This document shows, one piece after another, positions 22,425-34,139 of a DNA stretch of 64,000 nucleotides. This DNA comes from Aquarana catesbeiana (Eukaryota; Chordata; Amphibia; Anura; Ranidae). Position numbers and translations under genes: made by a program. Below the pieces are notes generated by a model. It was given only the letters and a program-made list of their open reading frames with translations. It had not been told where the DNA came from and made no database searches. How positions within the stretch are numbered: the first letter of the stretch is position 1; the number at the start of each line of letters is the position of its first letter. The stretch spans positions 615,955,744 through 616,019,743 of the forward strand of contig NC_133328.1 in NCBI RefSeq assembly GCF_042186555.1. Direction: 5' to 3'.

Positions 22425-23465
22425 CTGGGCGCCGCCACCAGTGGCTAAGGCCCAATTTTTCAGCCCCTGTTTAACAGGGGCGTGTAATTACAATTTTTGA
22501 TGCAATACTTTGCAGCAGGGCTCATTCCTGCGCTCCAACTAGAATATCTGTGAGGGGTTGCAGTGTTGTGGCACCAGCACCAGTGCCTAAGGCCCAATTT
22601 TTCAGCCCCTGTTTAAAAGGGGCATGTAATTACAATTTTTGATGCAATACTTTGCAGCAGGGCTCATTCCTGCACTCCAACTAGAGTATCTGTTAGGGGT
22701 TGCAGTGTTGCGGCACCAGCACCAGTGGCTAAGCCCCAATTTTTCAGCCCCTGTTTAACAGGGGCGTGTAATTACAATTTTTGATGCAATATTTTGCAGG
22801 AGGGTCCGTTGCTGCGCTTAACTAGAGTATCTGTGAGGGGTTGCAGTGTTGTGGCACCAGCACCAGTGCCTAAGGCCCAATTTTTCAGCCCATGTTTAAC
22901 AGGGGCGTGTAATTAAAATTTTTGATGCAATACTTTGCAGCAGGGCTCATTACTGTGCTCCAACTAGAGTATCTGTGAGGGGTTGCAGTGTTGTGGCACC
23001 AGCACCAGTGCCCAAGGCCCAATTTTTCTGCCCCTGTTCAACAGGGACATGTAATTACAATTCTTGATCTAATATTTCACAGCAGGGCCCATTCCTGCGC
23101 CCACCAAGAGTAACTGTGAGGGCTTACAGTGTTGTGGCACCAGCACCACCACCACCACCACAGGCCCAATTTTTCTGCCTCTGTTCAACAGGTGCATGTA
23201 ATTACAATTCTTGATATAATATTTCACAGCAGGGCCCGTTCCAGCGCCCACCAAGAGTAACTGTGAGGACTTACAGTGTTGTGGCACCAGCACCACCACC
23301 ACCAAAGGCCCAGTTTTTCTGCCCCTGTTCAACAATGGCATGTAATTACAATTCTTGATCTAATATTTCACAGCAGGGCCCGTTCCTGCGCCCACCAAGA
23401 GTAACTGTGAGGGCTTACAGTGTTGTGGCAACACCAACACCTAAGGCCCCAATTTCTGCAGCGTA
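22425..23465. repeat. Tandem array, unit about 142 bp, about 7-8 copies, after hAT stop
   Basis: Units start near 22441, 22583, 22724, 22866, 23009, 23160, 23304 and 23444 with AAGGCCCAATTTTTCAGCCC or variants. Later units diverge and gain a CACCAC run. It begins about 130 bp after the transposase stop codon and lies in the hAT 3' region. Confidence 0.9.
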
Positions 23466-24440
23466 TATAGGGCAGGCCCCTACTTTCAAACATCCAACTT
23501 ACAAACGACTCCTACTTGCAAACGGAAGGAGACAACAGGAAGTGAGATGAAATCTACCCATAGGAAGGGAAATTCTCTCCTGTAAGCGTTAATATGGGAA
23601 AACGTGTCTCCTCTACACTGATGCTTTATCACCAATCCTTGTTTCACTAAAACCCCCAAATTTTCAAAAAACATTTGTCATTGGGACAGAAAGTGAGGTG
23701 AAATCTTCTAAAGAGGCGCACAGACAGCAAAACAAATGTCACAGGGTAATAACCCTTCCCTATGTTTTCCAAAAAGCTTAAAAATATATTTTTTGGCTGG
23801 AGCTACACTTTAAAAATGTACCAGTTCAAAATTACAAACAGATTCTACTTGACAACAAACCTACAATCCCTGTCTTGTTTGCACCGCCTGTATACTGCTG
23901 TTCAGAGTATATAGGGCCTGGGGGTCCCACGCCTTTCCTTTTTTTAATTTGGGTGCGGGGTTCCCCTTAATATCCATACAAGACCCAAAGGGCCTGGTAA
24001 TGGACGGGGGGGGGTACCCATGCCATTTTTCAAACTGATTTTCATCCATATTGCCGGGACCCGACATTACATTTAAGCCGCAAGCAGTTTTAAATGACTT
24101 TTATTCCTTTAAAAATGTCATTTTGTGCAGGAACTGTTCTAAGCACGGGAAACAGGCGCCACTTTACAGGCATTTATAGATACCTCCCAGGTACGATATT
24201 TAAAGGAATATTTCACTTTTTTTTCACTTTAAGCATCAATAAAATCACTGCTCCCGAAAAAACGTCAGTTTTTAAAACTTTTTTTATCATTGATACATGT
24301 CCCCTGGGGCAGGACCCTGGTCCCCAAACCCTTTTTAGGACAATACCATGCATATTAGCCTTTAAAATTAGCACTTTTGATTTCGAACGTTCGAGTCCCT
24401 TAGACTTTAATGGGGTTCTAAAGTTCGCGCAAACTTTCAG
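23466..24440 (+). repeat. hAT 3' non-coding region, shared with 49890-50400
   Basis: No coding. Blocks such as GGGGACATGTATC-type and GCGCCACTTTACAGGCA, with a poly-T and CATT-rich stretch, have inverted counterparts at 49950-50280, so the segment belongs to a dispersed family, probably the hAT element 3' end. Confidence 0.5.
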
Positions 24441-24606
24441 TCCGTTCACAGGTTCTGGTGCTGTTTTTGATTTATTGTGATTGTTGCACACAGAGGTGGC
24501 AAGAATATTCGATCTAAGGATTTATTCGTTTTTTTCTAGTTTTGAAATTTTTTTTTTTATTTTTCGTTTCTGGGAAGAAGTGAATTGTGTTGATATACTT
24601 GGATAT
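24441..24606. repeat. Right member of the 147-bp inverted repeat
   Basis: Inverse of 12513-12658 (for example TTGTGATTGTTGCACACAG and TTCTGGGAAGAAGTGAATTG). Together they bracket about 12.1 kb. Confidence 0.6.
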
Positions 24607-24857
24607 TAGTAGACTTTTTTCTTTTTAGTACACTTATATTGTGTTTTATGTACTGTTTTATACTACTACTTTACTGATGATTGCGCTGTGCTAAATGCAT
24701 CCTATATGAGTTTAAAGGTGATGTGAAAACACTTTTTTAAATACTGGCAGCGATCTTTTTACTACTGTCACTTAGTGTTGATTGATATTTGTTTATATAT
24801 ATTTTCTTTGTCATAATTGGTTGCGCTTATTAATCAATATATACTGTATGCACTTAT

Positions 24858-24892
24858 CAGCAGGACTTTTCTTTGTCTGAAACGCGATGGTA
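24858..24892 (+). ncRNA. Isolated GAAAC-GCG motif block (candidate)
   Basis: CAGCAGGACTTTTCTTTGTC precedes TGAAACGCGATGG, a GAC/GTC stem followed by GAAACGCG as in the PLE ends. No other PLE sequence is recognised around it (24607-25080 is otherwise featureless). Confidence 0.3.
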
Positions 24893-25084
24893 GTACTGCC
24901 ACCTCTGGCACTAGCCCTGTTTTCATAGTTGTCACTTGTAAGCAGAATCTGACTTCCTGTGCAGCTTCTGTTTAGGAGTGACAGCACACCCCAAGAGACA
25001 GCAGACATACCAAGTCTCCCGCATTTGGGCTGCTGCTCCCTAACATCTGCAAGTGCCGTGTGATATCCCACAGGCCGATGTAGG

Positions 25085-26000
25085 GCTGATCCTGGGCGGC
25101 AGTGGGTTCACAGCGGGGATTGATCAGTGCGGCAGGAGGGCAGCTGTGAGCACCGATCTCCCTGTATAGCTTTTATTAGACATGTGCAATTTGTTTCGTT
25201 CCAAATTCGTTTAACGAATTACAACAAATTCGTTAATTTGGAAATATCCAAATTAACGAAAACCCGTTTAACAAATTTTTCCGAATATTCGTAAATTCGA
25301 ATATTCGAAAATTCGGAAATTCGTAAATTTGAAAATTCGGAAATTCGAAAATACGAAAATAATAACTAACTAATAATAGCTTAACTATTACTAACCATTA
25401 AATTATAGGTATTGGAATTTCCATTCAAGTTTGGCTGTTAGTGAATGTAACGAATACAAATGTATCCGAAGTTACGAATTATCTGAAATAACGAATGCCG
25501 TATTTAAACGAATGGATTGTAACAAATTAATATTAATAAATAACAATAATAATAATAAAAACTTTTTATTATTATTTATTATTAATTCCTTCCGTTCCAT
25601 CTGTTTAAATGCGTTATTCGTTATTTTGGATAATTCGTAACTTCGGATAAATTCTTATTCGTTACGTTCACTAACAGCCAAATTTGAAAGGAATTTCCAA
25701 AACCTATAATTTAATAGTTAGATATTATTAGTTAGTTAGTTATTCTTTAGATTTTTTGGATTTTCTTTCTTTTTTCTGATTTTTGAATTTTCAAATTTAT
25801 GAATTTACAAATTGCGATCATAATGAATGACCCAAAAAACAAATGAAATTATCAAATTTTTTTGGCAGTGCACATATCTACTTTTTAGCTGACAGACGCT
25901 TTTCTTTCGCTCTCTCCCCCAGCTGTTGGCTAAAAAGCTATACAGGGAGATTGGTGCTCACAGCTGTCCCTCCCGCCACACCGATCATTCCCAACTGTTT
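25085..26000. mobile_element. Large fold-back (palindromic) element
   Basis: Arms match inverted over most of the length: GTGAGCACCGATCTCCCTG at about 25146 against CAGGGAGATTGGTGCTCAC at about 25945; TAGACATGTGCA against TGCACATATCTA (25871); ATTGGAATTTCCATTCAAG against TTTGAAAGGAATTTCC; and CGAAGTTACGAATTA against TAATTCGTAACTTCG. The centre lies near 25548 in an AT-rich loop. Interior is rich in TTCG/CGAA. No coding. Confidence 0.75.
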
Positions 26001-26189
26001 CCTGTGTGCTCCTCTGGCCGCTCCTTCGGCCCCCTGTCCATCTTCTCCACCCCCCCTTGTCCCCCGCAGCTGATTTCCCTCCTCTCCTGCCGGCTGCTGG
26101 GTGGATGTGTCAGGATGGAGATCAGAGGAAGGGAGCAGTAAATATGTAACTTACTGGCCCTTTCCTTTTCGGAATTGGACACAGTGAGC

Positions 26190-26880
26190 GATCGCTACCG
26201 ATATATTAAAAAATTAAATTGTAAAAAAATTATAAAAAATTCTATTGTAAAAAAACATATAAAATAAAAAAAGTACCGACACCACTCCCTTCTGCCCTAC
26301 CAACACTGTCCACTGCCCCAATCCCCTCCCCCCAAAAAGCATTGTGGAAAAATTTAGAAACAAATTAAATTGTAAAAACATCAATACATAAAAATAAAAA
26401 AACTACTGACACCATCCACTGACACTGTCTACTGCCCTACTGACACCATCCACTGCCACATACCTCCACCCCCACCGCCTTCCCCAGAAGCACTGTGAAA
26501 AAAATATAAAAGAATAAAAATAAACAACAAAATTGTAAAAAATAAAAGAGAAAAAAAAAAACTGCTGACACCGTCCACTGCTCTGCTGACGCTGTCCTAT
26601 CCACTACCCCCCCACCCCCAATTATTGTAAAAATCAAAAAATACAAAAATAAATAGTAAAAAATAATTTAAAAAATACAATTTTAAAAAAATAATAAAAA
26701 TAAAAATAATTCTGTCCGTTGCTCTACTGATACCATCCACATGCCCCCAAAAGGCATTTTGAAAAAATGAAAAAAAAAATACAAAAAAATGTAATTGTAA
26801 AAAAATGATAATAAAAAAAAATAATAAAAATAAAGAACTACTGACACCGTTCGCTGCCCTATTGACACCATCCTGCACAT
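26190..26880. repeat. AT-rich tandem array, unit about 110-130 bp
   Basis: About five to six degenerate units, each an A-rich stretch with AATTGTAAAAA, followed by CTACTGACACCATCCACTG and a C-rich spacer ending in AAGCATT. Diverged. Confidence 0.6.
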
Positions 26881-27596
26881 ACTACCCACTCCACTCTCCT
26901 CTCCTGCACATTATACCCACCTACATACACTCCGCACTCCTCTCCTTCACATAATACCCACCGCCGTACACTCTGCACTGTACATTCCCTATTTAAGGTG
27001 TAAGTCATCTCAGACTCTATTAAACCACACCAAATTTTAAGCCATGCCCAATATGTAGCACAATTTAAGCCACGCCCGCATTTTGCAGGTTGAGTTTTTG
27101 CAGGTTGGGATGTCTTGGACAGCCCCGCCTCCTAGCAGCCGCTCTTCCTGCACTAAGGACTGGGTAAGTAGCTGGGGGTGGGAGAAAGAGTTCTGTACTT
27201 GGCCTGGAGGGGGGGGAGCTTTGTAGTGGGGGCAGAGAAAAGGGGGTTGTGGGGGGGTGCTCTATATTAAAGGTGGGTAGATGATGAGTAGTGAAGAGCT
27301 CAGGTGTGTTCGAACACGAGTCTGAACCTGCCAGAGCTATCCCGCCAGAAAGCTGTCAAAGTAGTCATCCAATCACAGGCGGTGGAGATATTCCCCACCT
27401 CACAGTTGCACATATGCAAAAGGCGTATATATGTGTGACTGCAGTGTGGAGAATTCCTTTGCCCCCTATGATTGGCTGTCAGCCTTCTTGGTGGGATAGC
27501 TGAGGCCTGAGTGATGAGCTTTGTAGTGGGGGGTGGGACAGGGTTGAGGGAAGAGCTCTGTACTGGGGAGGATGTGATGTTTCTTCTAGTGACATC
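26881..27596. other. No gene or recognisable element
   Basis: Short CT-rich near-repeats at 26880-26980, then G-rich unique-looking sequence. No supported feature. Confidence 0.4.
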
Positions 27597-28727
27597 ATAG
27601 CTCCCAACTGTCCCTAAATTTGCACCTCATTTGTCCCTCATTTTGGTCTGATTTATATAGTTGTATCTAAAATGCACTTTTTATCTTTCAAAATTGTTTC
27701 CCAGTGCTAAACCTTTCATCCAACTTCTAAATTGCTGCATTTGTAAATTTAAAAGCCAATATAAAGGAATAGTAGTGGTAAAAAAAAAGTCCTTGTGGAT
27801 TTAATTAACCTTTTTTTGGTTAATTCTCCTTTAAGGGGGTGTGTCAGGGGGCATGTCCTATGCCTACATACGTTTGAAAGTAGGTGTCCCTCATCCCCAT
27901 CAAAATGTTGAGAGGTATGGTGACATCACCAATGCAGAGACATTTTCCTTTTCAGTGACACCACCAACACAGGGACATTTTTTTTTCAGTGATACCACCG
28001 ACACAGGAGCATTTTTTTCTCTCAGTGAATCCACCACCGCAGGGACATTTTTTTTTTTCTGTGACACCACCGACGCATGGGGCATTTTTTTTCTTCTCAG
28101 TGACACCACTGAATCAGGGACATTTTTTCATTCCAATGACACCTCCGAAGCCAGAGCATTTAATTTCTCTTTGATGACATCATCGATGCAGGGAAATTGT
28201 TATCTTCTCAATGAAACCACTGACTCAGGGAGATACTTTCTTTCCAGTGACACCACTGACTCAGGTACATTTTTTCTGTACCACAAACATTCCATACATT
28301 TTGGCATGAAACACTATTGGTTCCATCCCCTTTCCCACCCAACAGGCATACCTCCCAACTTGTTGAGATGAGAATGAGGGACACCTATCAGCAAAAGTAT
28401 GTAGGCATAGGACACACCCCTTGACACGCCCCCTTAAAGGAGAATTGTAAAAAAAAAAAAAACAAGATTGGTTAAACCCACAAGTGCTTTTTTTTTACCA
28501 CTGCTATTCCTTTATATTGGCTTTTGGAATTTACAAATGCAGAAATTTAGAAATCAGATGAAAGGTTTAGTGCTGGAAAACACTTTTTGATAGATAAAGA
28601 GTGGATTTTATATACAACTATATAGATCAGACCAAAATGAGGTACACATGAGGAGGAATGAGGGACAGAGGGACATTGCTCCAAATCAGGGACAGTCCCT
28701 CGAAATCAGGGACAGTTGAGAGCTATG
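27597..28727. mobile_element. Inverted-repeat element with internal minisatellite
   Basis: Ends CATAGCTCCCAACTGTCCC (27597) and its complement GGGACAGTTGAGAGCTATG (28727). Arms of about 320-380 bp are recognisably inverted (CATGTCCTATGCCTACATAC against GTATGTAGGCATAGGACAC; AAAGGAATAGTAGTGG against CCACTGCTATTCCTTTA). Between them is a minisatellite. It could be one element or two inverted copies of one family. Confidence 0.65.
27930..28290. repeat. Minisatellite, unit about 36-43 bp
   Basis: About nine units built on CAGTGACACCACCGACACAG and GGGACATTTTTTTT. The open frame of 176 codons at 27841-28371 is a translation of it. Confidence 0.85.
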
Positions 28728-29370
28728 CAACAGGGGGTTTGTAGTGTCTGATAGGTGGGGGGGTTTTGGGGTGGAGGGGTGGTTGGGGCACAGTTTCCTA
28801 TCTTCGCCCTGGGCCTTGGATGACCTTGTACTGGCACTGGTTACATACATAGACTGACAGCACAGCTTTGGATTTTTGTGAATGGCATCAGAATTCATTG
28901 ACAGGTGCATGTGCCTCTCAGCTATCATTCTTCTGACCTGCTTCAAGTGGGTTTTGCATTCCCATAGACCTGTATGGAAATGAAAACCTGCTTGAAATTA
29001 CCAAAAGCCCATCGATACAAACCCCTAAGTGTTTCTTAAGAAGAGTACATTTAAATTTAGCACTAAACTCCAGGCTGATAAACAAAAAAAAAATTAATAC
29101 AGCTAGTTTCAAAAACCTTAAAAAACAGGCTTCAGGCTCCTCTGCTTCTACAGGTTTCACAGTCCAGACAGTAGAAGATTGATTCCAAGTTTTCCCTGAG
29201 CCAATTATGATTAAAGCACTAATTAAATGTCATTCTAGCCCACGTGTTCTCCTCATTTGTAACGGCTGACCATTTAAATGTCATGGCTTTCCATAAGTTC
29301 CCAAATTAACTCATTTTTTATAACTCCTGTAAAGAATTTGCCGGTCTCCTGCTCTCCCTATCAGTTGCCG
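28728..29370. other. No gene or recognisable element
   Basis: Unique-looking sequence without motif-bearing frames. Confidence 0.4.
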
Positions 29371-30040
29371 AATAGGTTGGACATCTGACAGTCGTACCAA
29401 ACAAGTGACCAGCAATTCACAAAAAAATAGAAAGTCCATAATGTATTATGTCTTGTTTCCTATATGGTGAGTTAACGTTTTCATGAAAAATGAAAAGGTA
29501 AACTAACTTCAAATATCCCGGCAACCCCTCAAGACCCCACTGCACATACCCTGTTTCCCCCAAAATAAGACCTAGCGTGATTGTCAGTGATGGCTGCAAT
29601 ATAAGCCCTACCCCCAAATAAGCCCTACCCTGTTTCCCCAAAAATAAGCCCTATCCTGAAAATAAGACCTACAAGGTCTTGTAGGTTGGACATCTGGTTG
29701 GACTAGGTTGGACTACTAGGTTGGAATAGGTTGGACATCTGACAGTCGTACCAAACAAGTGACCAGCAATTCACAAAAAAATAGAAAGTCCATAATGTAT
29801 TATGTCTTGTTTCCTATATGGTGAGTTAACGTTTTCATGAAAAATGAAAAGGTAAACTAACTTCAAATATCCCGGCAACCCCTCAAGACCCCACTGCACA
29901 TACCCTGTTTCCCCCAAAATAAGACCTAGCGTGATTGTCAGTGATGGCTGCAATATAAGCCCTACCCCCCAAATAAGCCCTACCCTGTTTCCCCGAAAAT
30001 AAGCCCTATCCTGAAAATAAGACCTACAAGGACTTTAATT
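29371..30040 (+). repeat. Near-perfect tandem duplication, offset 354 bp
   Basis: AATAGGTTGGACATCTGACA starts at 29371 and again at 29725, and the following roughly 315 bp match almost base for base (an extra C in the CCCTACCCCC run and an A/G change in the CCCC(A/G)AAAATAAG block). A 40-bp junction with repeated AGGTTGGACT lies between. Two identical open frames result but look non-coding. Confidence 0.9.
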
Positions 30041-30118
30041 AGGGCTTATTTGGGGGGTAGGGCTTATATTGCCGCCATCACCGAAATCATGCTAGGTCTT
30101 ATTTTCGGGGAAACAGGG
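29903..30118. mobile_element. Tc1/mariner-like MITE with TA TSD
   Basis: CCCTGTTTCCCCCAAAATAA at the left and its complement CTTATTTTCGGGGAAACAGGG at the right, each flanked by TA. The element is almost a full hairpin (CCCTACCCCCCAAATAAGCC against GGCTTATTTGGGGGGTAGGG). A truncated copy lies in the first duplicate (about 29549-29685). Confidence 0.75.
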
Positions 30119-30122
30119 TATC

Positions 30123-30470
30123 GGCAATGACGCCCCGTGGCGCTGCCGGGGTGGCAGTCCATAAACCATACACCACAATGCAGAGTCCCATAGTGAGTGA
30201 GTATCCACCTTAACGCTTGTAATGGCAAGCACTCTTGGTTAGCACAGCCACCTGATCATATTGATCAATGAGAAGGACATCTGAGGCAAATTCTTCATGT
30301 AAAGTGTCCCAGAAGAATTAAATGCTTCTTATTGGACAGCGCGTCTCATGGTTGCACTGACCAATGAGCACTTGCCATTGCAAGCATTATGATGGATTCT
30401 TACTCCTGGGTTGTGTATTGCGGTTTATACTACACTGGCAGCACAGGGCATCACGGTGACTATCTGCAGC
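30123..30470. mobile_element. Fold-back MITE
   Basis: The left arm (GGCAGTCCATAAACCATACAC, CTTGTAATGGCAAGCACTC) is the inverse of the right arm (GAGCACTTGCCATTGCAAG, TGTGTATTGCGGTTTATAC). Arms about 140 bp, loop about 60 bp. Confidence 0.65.
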
Positions 30471-30940
30471 AGGGTCCAGAGGGCAGAATGTTTGGAGTTA
30501 ATGGACCTTCATTTTTTGTGAAAAGATGAACTTACCCTTTAACATCCTTAACAGTCATATATCAACTGCTATAATCTAAAAATCTGAGGATTTAAACCAC
30601 AATAGTCCTACAACATAACCGGCAGCAGGTCGGTTCAATGACTCGGCTCAATGACTAGACTCTTATCTCACTCAAAAATCCTATGCAGACTCTAGGTTTC
30701 ATCCAAAAGATATATACAAGATGCCACAGCACCTTGATGTTTCTGTTATGGCAACACACCTATAACTGGTGACACGGGCTCACCCAAGCAACAGAGTCTA
30801 AGCACCAACCAGTTTTCACTAGTGCTTCTGATGCTGAAGCTGGGTTTGCTGGCATTAAGTTGTGGCTCTCTGGATCATTCTATTAAGGGGTGAGCCAAGT
30901 AAAGGAAGGGTACAATGTGGAGATGATACAACAGGGAGTG
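30471..30940. other. No gene or recognisable element
   Basis: Unique-looking sequence before the minisatellite. Confidence 0.4.
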
Positions 30941-30944
30941 ACCA

Positions 30945-32085
30945 GGTCCAGGCAGAGGTTGGCAATGGGCATGGCAGCAGAAGTGCGGTTAGGACATTCT
31001 GGGTTGGTGATGGGCAAGACACTAAAGAGGGGTCAGGACAATTCTGGTTGGCAATGTCCAAGACAGCAAAGAGGGGTCCAAGCAATCCATGTAGGCAATG
31101 GGCAAGACGGCAAAGGGGTCAGGACAATCCTGGTCGGCAAAGGGCAAGACAGAAAAGAGGAGTCAGGACAATCCTGATTGACAAAGGGGCAAGACAGCAA
31201 AGGGGTCAAGACAATCCATGTTGGCAATGGGTGAAACAGCAAAGGGGTCAGGACAATCCTGGTTGGTAAAGGGCAAGACAGTGAAGAGGGCTCAGGACAA
31301 TCCTGGTAAGCAAAAGGTCAAGAAAGCAAATAGGGGTCAGGTCGATCCTGGTCGGCAAGATCAGGACAGCAAAGAGGGGTTAGGACGATTCTGCTCAGCA
31401 ATGAGCAAGACAGCAAAGAGGGGTCATGATGATCCTGGTCGGCAATGGGTAGGACAGCAAATAGGAGTCAAAAGGAACCTGGTCAGCAAGAGCAAGACAG
31501 CAAAGAGAGGCTAGGGCAACTCTGGCTGGCAATGAGCAGGACAGCAAAGAGGGGTCAGGACGATCCTAGTTAGCATTGGGCAAGACAGCAAAGAGGGGTC
31601 AGGACGAACCTGATCGGCAATGAGCAAGACAGCAAAGAGGGGTCAGGACAATCCTGGTTGACAAAGGGCAAGACAGCAAAGGGGTCAGGACAATCCATGT
31701 CGGCAATGGGCAAAACAGCAAAAGGGCAAGGACAATCCTGTTTGGCAAAGGGCAAGACAGTAAAGAGGGCTCAGGGCGATCCTGGTTGGCAATGGGCAAG
31801 ACAGCAAAGAGGGGTCAGGACAAACCTGGTCGACAATGAGCAAGACAGCAAAGAGGAGTCAGGATGATCCTGGTTTGACAATAGGCAAGACAGCAAAGAG
31901 GGGTCAGTGCGATCCTGGTCAGTAATGGGCAAGACAGCAAAGAGGGGTCAGGATACTCCTGGTTGGCAATGGGTAAGACAGCAAAGAGTGGTGAGGACAA
32001 TCCTGGTTGGCAATGGGTAAGACAGCAAAGAGGGGTCAGGACAATCCTTGTCAGCAACAGGCAAGACAGCAGAGGAGTAGTCAGG
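30945..32085. repeat. Minisatellite, unit about 43-45 bp, about 25 copies
   Basis: Unit built on GGCAAGACAGCAAAGAGGGG followed by TCAGGACAATCCTGGTTGGC. Each unit contains the imperfect palindrome CCAGGATTGTCCTG on the other strand. Open frames on both strands follow from the repeat. Confidence 0.95.
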
Positions 32086-32770
32086 TCATTTTATTATTTT
32101 CAGAAAGAAATCAGCAATGACAGCCCTGTAGTCTAGGAAATGACACTATAAAGGCTTGATCACACTTGCAGTTAGGAGGTAGTAAAACCCTGCAACTTAG
32201 TTGCATTTAACTGTCCCACAACGATTCCCCCTTAAGCTGCAGCAGCAGCAGCCAGGGGGTGTACAAATGCTGTGGTCATGATGCTTTGCTTCGCGGAAGG
32301 ATTCGTAACCCCTGTCACCCCTGACTCACAGTCAGACTGATGTATTTTTCATGAACGGTATTTTAATTTATCACTTTGAAGAGACATTCTTAGGGTACAG
32401 GTACATTAAGTTCTGCCCATACATCCTGAATCCAATTGTCCTAAATGGTGTTAGTGAATTTCTGCACAGAATGTAAATGCGGTATTGGTGTAAAGTCGTT
32501 AAATTCTGCAGGTGGCAAATTGCAAAGCAGATGCTCGATTTTCCAAATATAGTCAGACTTAATTGCTGCGCTTCAGACTCAATGACACATCTCACTTAAT
32601 TTTAGAGAGATTTTTTCATTTCCTTTTTTTTTTTTTTCTTTTTTTTTTCAAGTGAAATGATTTATTAGCAGCAGTGAAGTGTACTTTCTTTTTCTGCGAC
32701 TTGAGCTGAAACAGCATTGCATGAAGATCCGTCTATAGCAGACTTTACCTCTGATATACTGAATTTGCAG
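32086..32770. other. No gene or recognisable element
   Basis: Unique-looking sequence with a poly-T tract at about 32615-32650. Confidence 0.4.
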
Positions 32771-32772
32771 TA

Positions 32773-33239
32773 AGGCTACATTCATGCTTTGTGCGTGTCT
32801 GGAACACACACAAAATCGCACGCTATCCTGACAGTTTTCTCATTAATTGTTAATGGCAACCCCACACACCTGCTAATGCAAGCATTTTCGCGGTGGCACT
32901 ATGTGGTTCACTGCGGCGCGATTTTGCAAAAGGGTTAGGAACTTCATTTACAAATGTCTTGCACGTAATGCAACCCGTTGAAATAAATGGACTTCCCTAC
33001 ATGTGACAGCCGGGAACACCTAAGGTTCCATTCACACCATGTAAGTTCAACTGTGTTTCTATGCATTTTCCACATACAGTACATTTGTGTATGTTGCGTG
33101 TAAGGCAATCTATTCATTTCAAAGGTGCAAAACTCCACTGCACTGAATGCGGCACCATGCAATTTGACACATATAAAAACATATGCATTAGAAGATGCAT
33201 GGGCGTGCATTCCCAAGTGCTCAAAATGTGGACCTAGCC
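32773..33239. mobile_element. Probable MITE (AAGGCTA termini)
   Basis: The left end AAGGCTACATTCATGC and the right end, complement of AAGGCTAGGTCCACAT, form short imperfect TIRs about 467 bp apart. The interior has TGTGCGTG and GCGCGATTTTGC blocks typical of non-autonomous frog elements. TSD uncertain. Confidence 0.4.
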
Positions 33240-33321
33240 TTCAGAAAAATGTGCAGCATTAAAGCTGTACGCCAGGCAGATATAAAAGATGGAAATTAAT
33301 TCAGCTCTGTATTCACTAATA

Positions 33322-34030
33322 CAGAGGTCTCCAAACTGTGGCCCTTTGCTTGCCTTTATCCGGCCCTTGGGACACTATTTCTCCCACTGATACGAGGCGC
33401 TATTCCTCCCATTGACACCAACAACAGGGCAATAATTCCTGCACTGACACCAATAGTGGGACACAATTCCTTTTACTGACACCAATGATGGGGCACTATT
33501 CCTCCCACTGATACCAATGATGGGGCACTATTTGTCCCACTGATACCAATGATGGGGCACTTTTCCTCCCACTGATACCAATGATGGACACTATTTCTCC
33601 TATTGATACCAATGATGGGGCACTATTCCTCCCACTGATACCAATGATGGGGCACTTTACCTTCCATTGATTCCAATGATGGGCACTATTCGTCCCACTT
33701 ATACCAATGATGGGGCTCTATTCCCCCCAGTGATACAAATGATGGGGCACTATTCCTTCCACTGATACCAATGATGGGGTACTATTCCTTCCAGTGATAC
33801 CAATGATGGGGCACTATTCCTTCCAGTGATACCAATGATGGGGCACTATTCCTCTCACTGATACCAATGATGGAACAATATTTCTCCCTACTGACACAAA
33901 CAATGGGGTACTAATATTTCCCTTAATACCAAAGATGGGACATTTTTTACCCCCATTGCCCACAGTCCGGCCCCCCTAAAGTCTGAAGCACAGTAAACTG
34001 GCCCTTTTTTGGAAAGTTTGAAGACCCCTG
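33322..34030 (+). mobile_element. hAT MITE filled by a 31-bp minisatellite
   Basis: Termini CAGAGGTCTCCAAACTGTGG (left) and complement of CAGGGGTCTTCAAACTTTCC (right). Flanking octamers CACTAATA (33314-33321) and CAAAAATA (34031-34038) match at 6 of 8. About 580 of 709 bp are minisatellite. An inverted relative lies at 38607-39377. Confidence 0.8.
33370..33955. repeat. Minisatellite, unit about 31 bp, about 18 copies
   Basis: Units of ACTGATACCAATGATGGGG followed by CACTATTCCTCCC. Confidence 0.95.
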
Positions 34031-34139
34031 CAAAAATACATTAATTGAAACAAAGGAAGATAAAATATGTCCTCAAGACAGAATGAGAGAGGGAAAAAAA
34101 AAGAAATGAATTACTTAAATAAGGGTGAACTTAAATTAA

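Noticed and set aside
26437..26889. Phe-rich membrane-like ORFs
   Set aside because: Antisense of poly-A/AT tandem repeats.
30862..32057. Many 60-135 codon frames on both strands
   Set aside because: All frames of the 44-bp minisatellite; unit-derived peptide repeats only.
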